Below, piece after piece: positions 47,067-58,754 of a stretch of DNA of 64,000 nt. The notes under the pieces were generated by a model. It made no database searches. It was given only the letters and a program-made list of their open reading frames with translations, and was not told the origin of the DNA. Location: positions 1 through 64,000 of the forward strand of contig NZ_JADEYQ010000014.1 in assembly GCF_022627575.1 (NCBI RefSeq), in the 5' to 3' direction. The position numbers and the translations under genes were made by a program. The stretch is from Sphingobacterium rhinopitheci. Lineage in GTDB: Bacteria; Bacteroidota; Bacteroidia; Sphingobacteriales; Sphingobacteriaceae. Position 1 is the stretch's first letter; every line of letters starts with the position of its first letter.

Positions 47067-48393
47067 AATATTACTTATCATACAACGTGAATATCTAACT
47101 CGAGTTCGCAAAAGATCCTTTTTATTAACTACATTTCTAGTACCTCTATTCTTCATAGGATTGTACGTAGGTATCATATATCTAACTAAAAAAAGCTTTG
47201 ATGATACACATGGTTTGGTATATATCATCGATGATGAAGGATCTGTTGCTACACAATTAAAATCGAATAAAAATATCACCTATATACAAGAAAATAAAGA
47301 CTTACAAACACAACTAGCACGGTTGGATAGTGAGGACAAAAACACAAGTATCCTATTGATACCGAAAAATTTCTATGATACAAAAAAAGCAGAATTCCTG
47401 TCTTCCGGCAAATTGAATATCTCTACCCAAAAAGAAATTCAAAATGACCTTTCAGACATCTTAAGAAATCATCAATTGGAAGCTTTAGGAATAAATATTA
47501 GTCATATTGATGCTATAAATTCGGAAGTTGCTATTTCAGCAAAGGAAATTGGTATCGATGGCGATACAAAAGAGAGTAATACCGAGGTGGCTATGCTTAT
47601 CGCTATCGCATTATCCGTGCTAATCTACCTATCTTTATTCTTGTATGGTTCACAAGTAATGCGTGGCATAGTAGAAGAGAAAAGCTCACGCATAATAGAA
47701 GTTATAATCTCTTCTGTAAAACCTTTTCAATTGATGATGGGTAAAATAATAGGTATAGGTTTAGTGGGATTAACACAATTTTTCTTGTGGTTTTTACTCA
47801 CTTTAGTCCTCGCAGGAGTAGCCTCCACATTTTTGGTTAGTAAAGATGAATTAAGCAATCAACTATTAAATGGTTCTGCTCAAAATACAGTATTAACCGA
47901 CGCGGCTTCCGCCGACTCTACCATGGAATTACCACAATCTGAGATTCTTAATATTTTACAAACCGTAAATATTACTGAAATTATAGTTTGCTTTTTTATA
48001 TTTTTCTTAGGAGGTTATTTGATTTATAGTGCTCTATTTGCAGCTGTTGGCTCTGCTATTGATAGCGAAACTGAAGCTTCCCAATTTACCATGCCTATCA
48101 CTATGCCATTACTATTGACATACGCACTTTCCTTTGGCGTGCTTATCAACGACCCACATGGTGCTGTGGCGACCTGGCTAAGTTTTATCCCATTGACCTC
48201 ACCTATCGCCATGCTTGTCCGGATACCATTTGGAGTGCCGACCTGGCAGATTGTAGTGTCAGCTAGTTTACTAGTTGTTGGTTTTATTTTAACAACATGG
48301 GTAGCGGCACGTATATATAGAGTTGGCATACTCATGTATGGCAAGAAAGCCACCTTGAAAGAGCTGATTAAATGGTTTAATTATAAAAGTTAA
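47059..48393 (+). CDS. ABC-2 permease (NatB-like)
   Basis: A 444-residue membrane subunit. It has one N-terminal helix (SFLLTTFLVPLFFIGLYVG), a large extracytoplasmic domain (~45-170), and five further helices. The conserved VMRGIVEEKSSRIIEVIISSVKPFQLMMGKI-type segment is present at ~215-240 (read VEEKSSRIIEVIISSVKP). It pairs with the overlapping ATPase. Na+ efflux or drug export are possible roles. Confidence 0.9.
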   Translation: MNKILLIIQREYLTRVRKRSFLLTTFLVPLFFIGLYVGIIYLTKKSFDDTHGLVYIIDDEGSVATQLKSNKNITYIQENKDLQTQLARLDSEDKNTSILLIPKNFYDTKKAEFLSSGKLNISTQKEIQNDLSDILRNHQLEALGINISHIDAINSEVAISAKEIGIDGDTKESNTEVAMLIAIALSVLIYLSLFLYGSQVMRGIVEEKSSRIIEVIISSVKPFQLMMGKIIGIGLVGLTQFFLWFLLTLVLAGVASTFLVSKDELSNQLLNGSAQNTVLTDAASADSTMELPQSEILNILQTVNITEIIVCFFIFFLGGYLIYSALFAAVGSAIDSETEASQFTMPITMPLLLTYALSFGVLINDPHGAVATWLSFIPLTSPIAMLVRIPFGVPTWQIVVSASLLVVGFILTTWVAARIYRVGILMYGKKATLKELIKWFNYKS

Positions 48394-48441
48394 TGTATAT
48401 TTGACTTCCTTATTAATATAGATGCTTACAAAATAATAACA

Positions 48442-49623
48442 ATGACAAAACTTATCAATTTAAAATCCTTTAAAGAATTTTTTGCTTCGAGTACGGGGGG
48501 AGGTATTTTATTATTCATATGTGTAATATTAGCTTTAATAATAGCAAACTCTCCTTTAGGGCCCTCTCTTCTATCATTTTTAGATAGTAAAGTTGGCTTT
48601 GAAAATAACAATATACACCTTAATTATTCCATTAAACAATGGATAGATGATGGTCTAATGGCTATCTTTTTCCTTCTTGTAGGATTAGAAATAAAAAGAG
48701 AGCTCGTAGAAGGTGAATTAGCTTCTCCCAAAAAAGCAGCCTTACCGATTTTTGCTGCAGTTGGTGGCGCAATTGTTCCTGCTTTAATCTACGTCATATT
48801 CAACCACAATCAAGATACTCACCACGGCTGGGGTATTCCAATGGCTACAGACATCGCTTTTGCCTTGGCGGTTATATCTATGCTAGGCTCTAAAGTTCCT
48901 GCTAGTCTAAAAATATTTCTGGCAGCATTAGCTATTGTAGATGATTTGCTCGCTATATTAGTAATAGCCATATTTTATTCCGGAGAACTACAATATACTT
49001 ATCTATTGTATGCTTTTGGTTTATTTCTACTACAAATCGCTTTTAATAGATTAGGCTTCAAAAACCTACTATATTACCTTATTCCAGGAATATTTATGTG
49101 GTACTTTATTCACCATTCGGGTATCCACGCAACGATAGCGGGTGTATTAACAGCCATGACGTTACCGACTACTGTGGATGACAAAGAGTCACCATTAGAA
49201 AAATTAGAACATTTATTAGTAAAGCCCGTAAACTTTATCATCATTCCGATATTTGCTTTCGTCAATACCGCTATCATCTTGCATAGTGAGATGATCGGAG
49301 GATTAACGTCATCAATGGGACTAGGAATTATTCTAGGTCTTGTTGTAGGAAAATCGTTAGGTATTCTATTTACGTGTTGGGTATGTGTTAAAAGTAAAAT
49401 TGCCAACTTACCAGAAGGCGCTAGTTGGAAACACATGCTGGGTGTAGGTATGTTAGGTGGAATCGGATTTACCATGTCGATATTTGTCGCTATGCTTTCC
49501 TTTAGTGATCCATTACATATTGAAGAGGCTAAATTATCAGTTCTAGTGGCTTCTTTATTAGCAGGATTATTGGGGTATTTATATTTATCAGCATTAAGTA
49601 AAAAGCAAGATAAATTACAATAA
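48442..49623 (+). CDS. nhaA: Na+/H+ antiporter NhaA
   Basis: A 393-residue antiporter with about 12 helices. GGGILLFICVILALIIANSP is near the N-terminus, GLEIKRELVEGEL at ~75, MATDIAFALAVISMLG at ~135, and the ion-binding pair AIVDDLLAILVIA (~163-164). A GIHATIAGVLTAM helix and the end GGIGFTMSIFVAML also match. It exchanges Na+ for protons. It lies 48 bp behind the NatB-like permease gene and may be co-transcribed with this exporter. Confidence 0.95.
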   Translation: MTKLINLKSFKEFFASSTGGGILLFICVILALIIANSPLGPSLLSFLDSKVGFENNNIHLNYSIKQWIDDGLMAIFFLLVGLEIKRELVEGELASPKKAALPIFAAVGGAIVPALIYVIFNHNQDTHHGWGIPMATDIAFALAVISMLGSKVPASLKIFLAALAIVDDLLAILVIAIFYSGELQYTYLLYAFGLFLLQIAFNRLGFKNLLYYLIPGIFMWYFIHHSGIHATIAGVLTAMTLPTTVDDKESPLEKLEHLLVKPVNFIIIPIFAFVNTAIILHSEMIGGLTSSMGLGIILGLVVGKSLGILFTCWVCVKSKIANLPEGASWKHMLGVGMLGGIGFTMSIFVAMLSFSDPLHIEEAKLSVLVASLLAGLLGYLYLSALSKKQDKLQ

Positions 49624-49644
49624 TAAAATTAGTTATCACCACAG

Positions 49645-49683
49645 AAAAAGGAATAGATATGAATAGAATCTATTCCTTTTTTT
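49645..49683 (+). terminator. nhaA terminator
   Basis: AAAAAGGAATAGAT and its reverse complement ATCTATTCCTTTTT form the stem, followed by further T residues, ~20 bp after the nhaA stop. Confidence 0.85.
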
Positions 49684-49783
49684 GTTAAATAAATGTTAAA
49701 TCATCCAAAAACAAATACTGAACATTGTATTAGACCGTTATAGTACTATAATTTCATAATTTAGGTTAATAATTGGTTTAGTA

Positions 49784-49823
49784 AAACTCCTGAGATCCCC
49801 AAACTCAGGAGTTTATTATTTTT
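49784..49823 (+). terminator. Orphan terminator-like hairpin
   Basis: A perfect 11-bp stem AAACTCCTGAG / CTCAGGAGTTT with a nine-base loop, followed by ATTATTTTT. No coding gene ends here, so it may close a ~100-nt small RNA or belong to the phosphatase leader. Confidence 0.5.
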
Positions 49824-49969
49824 AACAATAAAACATGTATCCAACACTATAAACCAGCATTACAATTATAAAAAAATTGATACATATACCTTTTTTTATA
49901 ATGTTTTACCGTAACTTAACATATACTTAAACTACATCTCCTATTTTTACTCAAATTTGAAAATTACTC

Positions 49970-51376
49970 ATGAATAAAAAAACTTTTCTATCCTTATCAT
50001 TGGCGGTACTATTTGCACTGCCATCATTCGCCCAACAACCTAAATACATATTTTATTTTATTGGTGATGGTATGGGATTAAATCATGTAAACCTATCTGA
50101 AGTATATCAATCAGATCTTAAAAATGAAATTGGAAATACAGCATTAATATTTTCACAATTCCCCTTTGCGACATTTGCTACTTCGCACTCTCAATCCAAC
50201 GGCGTTACGGATTCAGCTGCTGGCGGAAGTGCCCTTGCAGTAGGTAAAAAAACTAAAAATGGTGTCATCAGTATGGATAGCACTGGTACAATCCCTTACA
50301 AAAGTATTGCTTATGCAGCGAAAGAAAAAGGAATGAAAGTCGGTGTTACTACCTCAGTAAGTATCGACCACGCTACTCCTGCTTCCTTCTATTCAAACCA
50401 ATCTAATCGTAATAAATATTACGAAATAGCGAATGACATCACTAAATCAAACTTTGATTTCTTTGGGGGCTCAGGATTTATAAATCCTACTAAAACCTAT
50501 GACAAAAAGGATGCGCCAGCTATTGAAGGTGTATTAACAAATGCAGGGTATACCATCGTAAAAGGACGTAAAGGCTACAATAATGAAAAAGATAAAAACA
50601 AAAAAATAATTCTTATTAATGATGATGTTACGAATTCAGGCTCCTTAAAATATGCTATTGACCAAGAGCCTAATGACATGAATCTTGCTGACATCACCCA
50701 ATCTGCTATTGAATCATTAAGCAGCTCTAAAGCAGGTTTTTTCTTAATGGTGGAAGGCGGTAAAATAGACTGGTCATCCCATGCAAATGATGCTGCCACA
50801 ACAGTAAAAGAAGTATTAGATTTCAATAAATCGGTGCAGCTAGCGTACGATTTCTATAAAAAACACCCTAAAGAAACACTAATCGTAGTAACAGCAGACC
50901 ACGAAACGGGCGGTTTGATATTAGGCAATGGTAGCTCAACCTTAAAAACACGTAACCTAAGTAGTCAAAAATCATCACAAGAAATCCTATCCAAAAAAAT
51001 AGGCAAATTGAGAACAGATAAACCAAATGCTTCTTGGGACGATGTAAAAGGACTATTGGCTGAAAATCTGGGTCTTTGGACGGCAATAAAAATTAATGAA
51101 AAAGAGGAATCTTTATTAAAAGATGCGTACAAAAAAAGCTTTATAGATCATCAAAATGAAACGAGTAAAAGCTTATATGCCAATGATGATAAAATAGCTT
51201 CCTTGGCTGTCGGTATTTTGAATAAGCTATCGAGTGTATCGTGGGCTTCAGGAAGCCATTCGGCAGCCTATATCCCCGTTTATGCTATCGGAGCTGGCGC
51301 TGAGTCATTTAACCACAAAATGGACAATACAGATATTCCTAAAAAAATAGCTGAAGCTGCAGGATTAAATTTATAA
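49970..51376 (+). CDS. Alkaline phosphatase
   Basis: A 468-residue exported phosphatase with signal peptide ending SFAQQ (~22). Metal and active-site motifs: FIGDGMGLNHV (~31), the Ser nucleophile in VTDSAAGGSAL (~82), FLMVEGGKIDWSSHAND (~265), VTADHETGGL (~305) and the late His in WASGSHSAAYIPVYAIG (~425). It hydrolyses phosphomonoesters in the periplasm. Size and motif order match the PhoA family. No Pho-box could be recognised. Confidence 0.93.
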   Translation: MNKKTFLSLSLAVLFALPSFAQQPKYIFYFIGDGMGLNHVNLSEVYQSDLKNEIGNTALIFSQFPFATFATSHSQSNGVTDSAAGGSALAVGKKTKNGVISMDSTGTIPYKSIAYAAKEKGMKVGVTTSVSIDHATPASFYSNQSNRNKYYEIANDITKSNFDFFGGSGFINPTKTYDKKDAPAIEGVLTNAGYTIVKGRKGYNNEKDKNKKIILINDDVTNSGSLKYAIDQEPNDMNLADITQSAIESLSSSKAGFFLMVEGGKIDWSSHANDAATTVKEVLDFNKSVQLAYDFYKKHPKETLIVVTADHETGGLILGNGSSTLKTRNLSSQKSSQEILSKKIGKLRTDKPNASWDDVKGLLAENLGLWTAIKINEKEESLLKDAYKKSFIDHQNETSKSLYANDDKIASLAVGILNKLSSVSWASGSHSAAYIPVYAIGAGAESFNHKMDNTDIPKKIAEAAGLNL

Positions 51377-51398
51377 AACATCAAAATTAAGAGGTGTA

Positions 51399-51431
51399 AA
51401 AAAAGGGAAAACGACAACGTTTTCCCTTTTT
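51399..51431. terminator. Bidirectional terminator between phosphatase and desulfhydrase genes
   Basis: AAAAAGGGAAAACG, a four-base loop, then CGTTTTCCCTTTTT, between two converging genes; A and T runs serve both directions. Confidence 0.85.
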
Positions 51432-51447
51432 CTGTAAAGCTATTAAC

Positions 51448-52326
51448 CTAAAAACTAAATTTATCTAGCATTCCTAACAATCCCGTTAGGCCACCTGTAT
51501 GTACAAATAGAATTTTACTATCTATTTCAAAATGATCCTTAGCAATTAAATCATGCAAAGCAAATAGCGCTTTTCCCGTATAAGTAGGTTCTATCATTAC
51601 TCCTGTCTGTGCAACAAATTCTTTAACAAACTGGATGAGCTCAGGTTTCGTTTTGGCGTAGCCACCAAAGTGGTAATCTGTATGTAATATTGTTTTATCT
51701 AAAGATGCCCCCAATGCTTTCATTTCATCATATATAAAGGTACCTCCTTTCAAAACAGGAACCACATGTAAGTTCGTATTTAAGCCAATTTTGTCAATGC
51801 CAATGGCTAAGCCTGCAGCCGTCGCGCCCGTTCCTGCGGCACAAAATATAGCTTCATACTCATTAGTTAGCTCTTCGATTAACTCAGCGCATCCACGGGT
51901 AGCTTCGATTCCGGATCCCCCTTCATCTATAAAATAATAATCTTCATTACTTTCAAGGCTTTCAAACAAGGCCTTTTTATCACGATAACTATCTCGATCA
52001 ACAAATTGAATAATCATTCCAAACATTTGACACATGGTAAGTACAGGGTTGACAACTTCTTCGCCACGAACAAATGCTTTGGTTTTATAGCCGTATATAG
52101 CTCCTGTACAAGCGGTAGCCAATAAATGATTAGACCAAGCGCCACCAAAAGTTAACAATTTCTTTTTACCTTGATTTTCGGCTTCAACAAGGTTATATTT
52201 CAATTTTCGCCATTTATTACCCGATATAAACGGGTGAATCATATCATCTCTTTTAATATGAACAGTTACTTGCTTTTGAGAATATAACGGATGATTTAAG
52301 ACGAGTTCAGGGCTGTTAATTTGCAT
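51448..52326 (-). CDS. PLP-dependent ACC deaminase / D-cysteine desulfhydrase family
   Basis: A 292-residue PLP enzyme. The Schiff-base Lys lies in ISGNKWRKLKYNL (~38), with KRDDMIHP before it. The phosphate-binding loop is CAAGTGATAAGLAIG (~165), and EPTYTGKALFALHDL (~245) and VHTGG near the end close the site. It belongs to the fold-type II group that degrades 1-aminocyclopropane-1-carboxylate or D-cysteine; the second is commoner in bacteria of this kind. It is transcribed alone. Confidence 0.85.
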   Translation of the reverse strand: MQINSPELVLNHPLYSQKQVTVHIKRDDMIHPFISGNKWRKLKYNLVEAENQGKKKLLTFGGAWSNHLLATACTGAIYGYKTKAFVRGEEVVNPVLTMCQMFGMIIQFVDRDSYRDKKALFESLESNEDYYFIDEGGSGIEATRGCAELIEELTNEYEAIFCAAGTGATAAGLAIGIDKIGLNTNLHVVPVLKGGTFIYDEMKALGASLDKTILHTDYHFGGYAKTKPELIQFVKEFVAQTGVMIEPTYTGKALFALHDLIAKDHFEIDSKILFVHTGGLTGLLGMLDKFSF

Positions 52327-52406
52327 TTAATACCTTATAAATAGTTATCTGAAAGATATATTTCATTCTATTCCTTCAAAGTTAACAGTTTTTACATGAA
52401 TTCCCT

Positions 52407-52414
52407 TATTTTTG
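52407..52414 (+). promoter_or_regulatory. -7 element before the RluD-like gene
   Basis: TATTTTTG matches TANNTTTG and ends four bases before the start codon, giving an almost leaderless transcript. The -33 element is not clear. Confidence 0.35.
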
Positions 52415-52418
52415 TAAT

Positions 52419-53459
52419 ATGCATCAAGATATAGATTTACAAGAACAAGAAGAGAAAGAATTATTTGAGCACCTACGCATAGAGGTTGAAAAAGGCCTTA
52501 CGATGATTCGTTTGGATAAATTCTTAATGAATAGAGTAGAGAATACATCGCGTAATCGTATTCAAAATGCTATCGATGCAGGTAACGTTCGTGTTAACGA
52601 CAATATAGTTAAGGCAAGCTATAAAGTAAAGCCTTTGGATGTCGTTACGATTGTGTTACCTGACCCTCCTAGAGATACTGAAGTCTACCCTGAAGATATA
52701 CCATTAGATATTATTTATGAAGATGATGATTTACTTATCGTCAACAAAATGCCAGGAATGGTTGTTCACCCAGGGTTTAATAATTTTACGGGAACATTAG
52801 TCAATGCTTTGACTTTTCACCTTAATCAATTACCTACCTTACCTGGTAATACAGGAAGACCGGGATTAGTTCACCGTATCGACAAAGATACTTCAGGCCT
52901 ATTAGTTATTGCCAAAAGTGAATGGGCAATGACATTCCTAGCAAAGCAATTCTTTGAACACAGCATCACCCGTAAATACGTAGCGCTAGTATGGGGAGAT
53001 TTGCAAGAAGATGGTACAGTCACAGGCTTTATCGGACGTGACCCTAAAGATAGACGTGTGATGAGTATGCACGAAGACGATACCAAAGGAAAATGGTCCG
53101 TTACACATTACAAAGTATTGGAACGTTTGGGATTTGTAACTTTGATAGAGTGTGAATTGGAGACTGGAAGAACACATCAGATTCGTACGCATATGAAATC
53201 TATTGGCCATCCTTTATTTAACGATGCCTCCTATGGTGGTGACAGAATTGTCAAAGGAACGGTATTCAGTAAGTATAAACAATTTGTAGACAATTGCTTT
53301 CAGTTATTACCTAGACAAGCGCTACATGCCAAAAACTTAGGCTTCATCCATCCTATTTCTAAAGAAAGAGTAGAATTTGAAATGCCTTTACCAAAAGATT
53401 TTACGTTAGCACTAGATAAATGGCGTGCCTATGTAGCCGAAAAATTAGTCAATCCTTAA
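52419..53459 (+). CDS. rluD: RluD-like 23S rRNA pseudouridine synthase
   Basis: A 346-residue RluA-family enzyme. An S4 RNA-binding domain covers ~28-85 (RLDKFLMNRVENTSRNRIQNAID). The catalytic Asp is in GLVHRIDKDTSGLLV (~154). The CELETGRTHQIRTHMKSIGHPL segment (~246; read ETGRTHQIRTHM) and FNDASYGG follow. It converts uridines of 23S rRNA helix 69 or a similar site to pseudouridine. It is followed after seven bases by an aminotransferase gene, so the two share a transcript. Confidence 0.92.
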   Translation: MHQDIDLQEQEEKELFEHLRIEVEKGLTMIRLDKFLMNRVENTSRNRIQNAIDAGNVRVNDNIVKASYKVKPLDVVTIVLPDPPRDTEVYPEDIPLDIIYEDDDLLIVNKMPGMVVHPGFNNFTGTLVNALTFHLNQLPTLPGNTGRPGLVHRIDKDTSGLLVIAKSEWAMTFLAKQFFEHSITRKYVALVWGDLQEDGTVTGFIGRDPKDRRVMSMHEDDTKGKWSVTHYKVLERLGFVTLIECELETGRTHQIRTHMKSIGHPLFNDASYGGDRIVKGTVFSKYKQFVDNCFQLLPRQALHAKNLGFIHPISKERVEFEMPLPKDFTLALDKWRAYVAEKLVNP

Positions 53460-53466
53460 TTTATTT

Positions 53467-54327
53467 ATGCCGGTTCATTATATTAATCACAACGGTACGC
53501 TAGTACCTCAAGAAACAAATATTATAACAGCAGACAGTCGTGCATTTCGTTATGGGGACGGTTTGTTTGAAACGATGTTGTATCAAAATGGCGAGATACG
53601 TTTCCTTCCTTTTCATGTCGAGCGGTTGCAATCGAGTATGGAAAGGTTACATTTTGATAATCCGCAAAAATTTGATGAATATTTCATTAAAATAGCAACA
53701 GACGAATTAATCCGCAAAAATAACATGATCGGTCAACGTGTTCGCGTACGTCTTATTGTCTATAGAGATGGTGGGGGTTTATATGCTCCTATTTCTAACA
53801 AAGCAGGTTTCATAATACAAGTGGATCGAATTATCACCTCTCTTAAGGACAAGAAAATAGGGTTAATCGTTGGATTATATGAAGAGTACAAAAAATCATA
53901 TAGTGACCTTTCAGATATAAAATCAAACAATGCATTGATCTATGTGATGGCAGGACTGTACAAGCAAAAGTTTGATTTTGATGACGTACTAATCATCAAT
54001 CAAGAAGGCTACCTTTGTGAAGGATTAAGTTCTAATGTTTTCGTTTATTATGAGAAAACACTATATACTCCCGCACTAAATCAAGGATGTATCAATGGCG
54101 TAATGCGTCGTGTAGTGATGGATATCGCTGAAGCCGAAGGCATCCCTGTTGTCGAAGCACAAATAAACCCAGCGATCATGAAAAAAGCAGATGAAATATT
54201 CTGTACTAATGCTATACAAGGTATTCAATGGGTAATGGGTTACAAACAAAAGCGGTACTTCAATAAAATATCACGCGTACTGCAAGAAAGACTTAAAACA
54301 TGGTCTTATGAAGAAGAAGAAGACTAA
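53467..54327 (+). CDS. Class IV aminotransferase
   Basis: A 286-residue PLP enzyme of the branched-chain aminotransferase / aminodeoxychorismate lyase group. DSRAFRYGDGLFETML (~25) marks the start of the fold. The Lys in SDIKSNNALIYV (~153) should bind PLP. VLIINQEGYLCEGLSSNVFV (~180), the INGVMRRVV segment (~215) and EIFCTNAIQGIQWV (~245) follow. It may be 4-amino-4-deoxychorismate lyase or a D-amino-acid or branched-chain aminotransferase. Exact substrate not deducible. Confidence 0.85.
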   Translation: MPVHYINHNGTLVPQETNIITADSRAFRYGDGLFETMLYQNGEIRFLPFHVERLQSSMERLHFDNPQKFDEYFIKIATDELIRKNNMIGQRVRVRLIVYRDGGGLYAPISNKAGFIIQVDRIITSLKDKKIGLIVGLYEEYKKSYSDLSDIKSNNALIYVMAGLYKQKFDFDDVLIINQEGYLCEGLSSNVFVYYEKTLYTPALNQGCINGVMRRVVMDIAEAEGIPVVEAQINPAIMKKADEIFCTNAIQGIQWVMGYKQKRYFNKISRVLQERLKTWSYEEEED

Positions 54328-54350
54328 CTGATCGTTAAATAATAAAGACA

Positions 54351-54390
54351 AATGCCGACTATAAATCACACTATATAGTCGGCATTTTTT
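54351..54390 (+). terminator. Terminator after aminotransferase gene
   Basis: AATGCCGACTATA and TATAGTCGGCATT form a perfect 13-bp stem followed by TTTT, ending the rluD-aminotransferase transcript. Confidence 0.85.
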
Positions 54391-54511
54391 AGTAATAACT
54401 TCAATCATCCGTCAAGATATTACTCATTTTCCAAAAATATGCTGTAGCGATTATAATCATTTCTTCGTATTATTGTTATACAATACCAATAACACCACTA
54501 CTATTATCGCT

Positions 54512-55357
54512 ATGAAAAGAACCTGTTTGACTTTCCTTGCTATTCCGATATTAATAGCAATATCATCTAATTCGCAAGCTCAAATTTTAAAAAATATAGG
54601 CAAAAAAATAGAACAAAAAGCCGAAACAATTCTAGATAAAACCGTTGAAACCACAACAAGCTCTACAACACAAAAACAACGCAGCACACCTACTTCCACC
54701 AGCAATAGTTCTCAAAGAAGTCCTTTCAAAGAACTGAACAAGATGGAATATGATTATACACGTGGTAGCGAAACTATCTTTATTGATGACTTCGCTCAGG
54801 ATAATACAGGTGAAATGGCCAAAAGATGGACAAGTAATGGCAGAGGTGCTGTAAATACGGTTGATATTGCCGATGGCCATTGGTTAGAGCTATTTAATGC
54901 AAACACCTATAAGATAAAGGAATTGGTACGCATACCTGAGAATTTCACCTTAGAATTTGACCTATTGAGTACCTCAGATACGAAGCATGAATTTGAAGTT
55001 AATTTTGGTTTTGATTATGAAAAAGGTGTTTCCAAACATCATTACTTAGCTTATCAAAATCCAATTAATATAAAAGCTTCCTACCGATTTAACGTATTCG
55101 AATTTGCGAGTAAAGAGGTGCAGCCCGCGAAACGGAGTGAAGTAAAGGCTAATATGTCCTATTTTGTGAATGATATAATGAAAGTAAAGATTATGGTGAC
55201 TGGAGAAAAGATGTGCACCTATATCAATGATTATAAAATATTAGATACCGAAATGGTTGACCCCATGACGAAGAAATATTTTTATGTAGCTGTTAATTCC
55301 GATGATACTACGGCCAAATTTTATATTAGCAATCTAAGAATTGATAAAATATTGTAG
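54512..55357 (+). CDS. Exported protein with LamG-like beta domain, unknown
   Basis: I choose ATG at 54512 (MKRTCLTFLAIPILIAIS), which gives a signal peptide cleaved near SQA; a start 13 codons earlier spoils it. The ~281-residue product continues with a helical ILKNIGKKIEQKAETILD segment and a Ser/Thr/Gln linker (~45-70). A beta-rich domain follows, with IFIDDFAQDNTGEMAKRW, FTLEFDLLS and the end KFYISNLRIDKIL. The same layout occurs as the N-terminal part of some Bacteroidota OmpA-family proteins, but no OmpA domain is present here. Role unknown. Confidence 0.65.
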   Translation: MKRTCLTFLAIPILIAISSNSQAQILKNIGKKIEQKAETILDKTVETTTSSTTQKQRSTPTSTSNSSQRSPFKELNKMEYDYTRGSETIFIDDFAQDNTGEMAKRWTSNGRGAVNTVDIADGHWLELFNANTYKIKELVRIPENFTLEFDLLSTSDTKHEFEVNFGFDYEKGVSKHHYLAYQNPINIKASYRFNVFEFASKEVQPAKRSEVKANMSYFVNDIMKVKIMVTGEKMCTYINDYKILDTEMVDPMTKKYFYVAVNSDDTTAKFYISNLRIDKIL

Positions 55358-55452
55358 CCACACCTAACTACGATTACTACTTTCTATATTGAGTATTAAT
55401 GCTACCAATAGATTTAAATCAATAAGATTACGTATTTTTCAAGAATATAATT

Positions 55453-56157
55453 ATGTCCAAAGTACTATTGTTCGTGTTTCTAGTACTGATGAAAATAAGT
55501 GTAGCCTCAGCTTCGCTTGTTATAACAAATGATTCTATATCGGAGCTATATTTTGGGGCTTACACGTACAAAGATGGAAATCTATATGTAGCTGATTATA
55601 TTGACCAAGTCGTGTACGAAGACAATTCCTACAAAACTAAAAGAATAGATTCTATTTTTGAGATGCCTACCGCTATGGCTACATCATTCATAGCGGCAGT
55701 TTTACAATCTAAGATATTATCTATACAACCCAATACCAACTATTGTATAGATTGCAGGCCATTTGAGATCAGTTACCGCACAAAAAATGGAAGCAGTAAA
55801 AAAATAAAAACTATCCTCTTGACTACCGATACTGCCCAACGAGAACTGATAGATGCTTTCTATGCACGCTGGAATCCAGTGGTACCTCATGACCTCCATA
55901 AGGTATTTATGAAAAATCTTCCTGATGGAGAATATTGTTACAATAACAACTTCTATTGGAAACAAAATAATATGATAAAAGACCTAAGCTATCATCCAAT
56001 GATACTATTAAAAGATAAGCGTATCACCCCTAGACAATATCATGCGCTGGCACTTGATAAGGATACATTTGAGGTTACGACATTACACCCTGCTGCAGCA
56101 ACGGCCATATATGGTACAAATGCAAGGTATGGGGCGATCATAATTAGGCAGAAATAA
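55453..56157 (+). CDS. Exported protein with TonB-plug-like ending, unknown
   Basis: A 234-residue protein with signal peptide (KVLLFVFLVLMKISVASAS, ~21). The middle part has a CIDC pair (~97-100) and Tyr/Asn-rich beta segments. The C-terminus is striking: HPAAATAIYGTNARYGAIII is close to the DAAATAIYGSRGANGVI motif of TonB-dependent receptor plug domains, here followed only by RQK and stop. It may be a stand-alone plug-like or signalling domain, or derive from a receptor. No family is recognised. Confidence 0.6.
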   Translation: MSKVLLFVFLVLMKISVASASLVITNDSISELYFGAYTYKDGNLYVADYIDQVVYEDNSYKTKRIDSIFEMPTAMATSFIAAVLQSKILSIQPNTNYCIDCRPFEISYRTKNGSSKKIKTILLTTDTAQRELIDAFYARWNPVVPHDLHKVFMKNLPDGEYCYNNNFYWKQNNMIKDLSYHPMILLKDKRITPRQYHALALDKDTFEVTTLHPAAATAIYGTNARYGAIIIRQK

Positions 56158-56238
56158 TCAATTCATGCCACTCAACTTCCTATTTCAGTCATATTTAAAG
56201 TCGATGTAGTTATTTAATTTTCATTTTCTTATCTTTAA

Positions 56239-58533
<2,295 letters not shown>

Positions 58534-58555
58534 TAATAAGCCTTTCTATTATATT

Positions 58556-58594
58556 AAAGGGACTTTTCAGGTATATGAGAAGTCCCTTTTTTTT
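58556..58594 (+). terminator. Isocitrate dehydrogenase terminator
   Basis: AAAGGGACTT and AAGTCCCTTT form the stem with a loop of ~14 bases, followed by a run of T, ~20 bp after the stop. Confidence 0.85.
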
Positions 58595-58754
58595 ATGCTT
58601 ATATTTTATTCAAACTAGTACTTTCGCGAGATAAAATAATGCACAAAATTGAAATCTTTAAATATAAATATGATGACAAAGAGCCTATAAATATTTAAGC
58701 ATTAATTAAATAATCGTTTAAAATCTACGTATTTTTGTAGTAAATAAAAGCATT

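Larger units (their letters stand above)
49624..49969. other. Intergenic region, 346 bp, with two hairpins
   Basis: The region contains the nhaA terminator and, ~100 bp further, a second terminator-like hairpin with no gene before it. The remaining sequence is AT-rich and should hold the promoter of the alkaline phosphatase gene. Confidence 0.65.
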
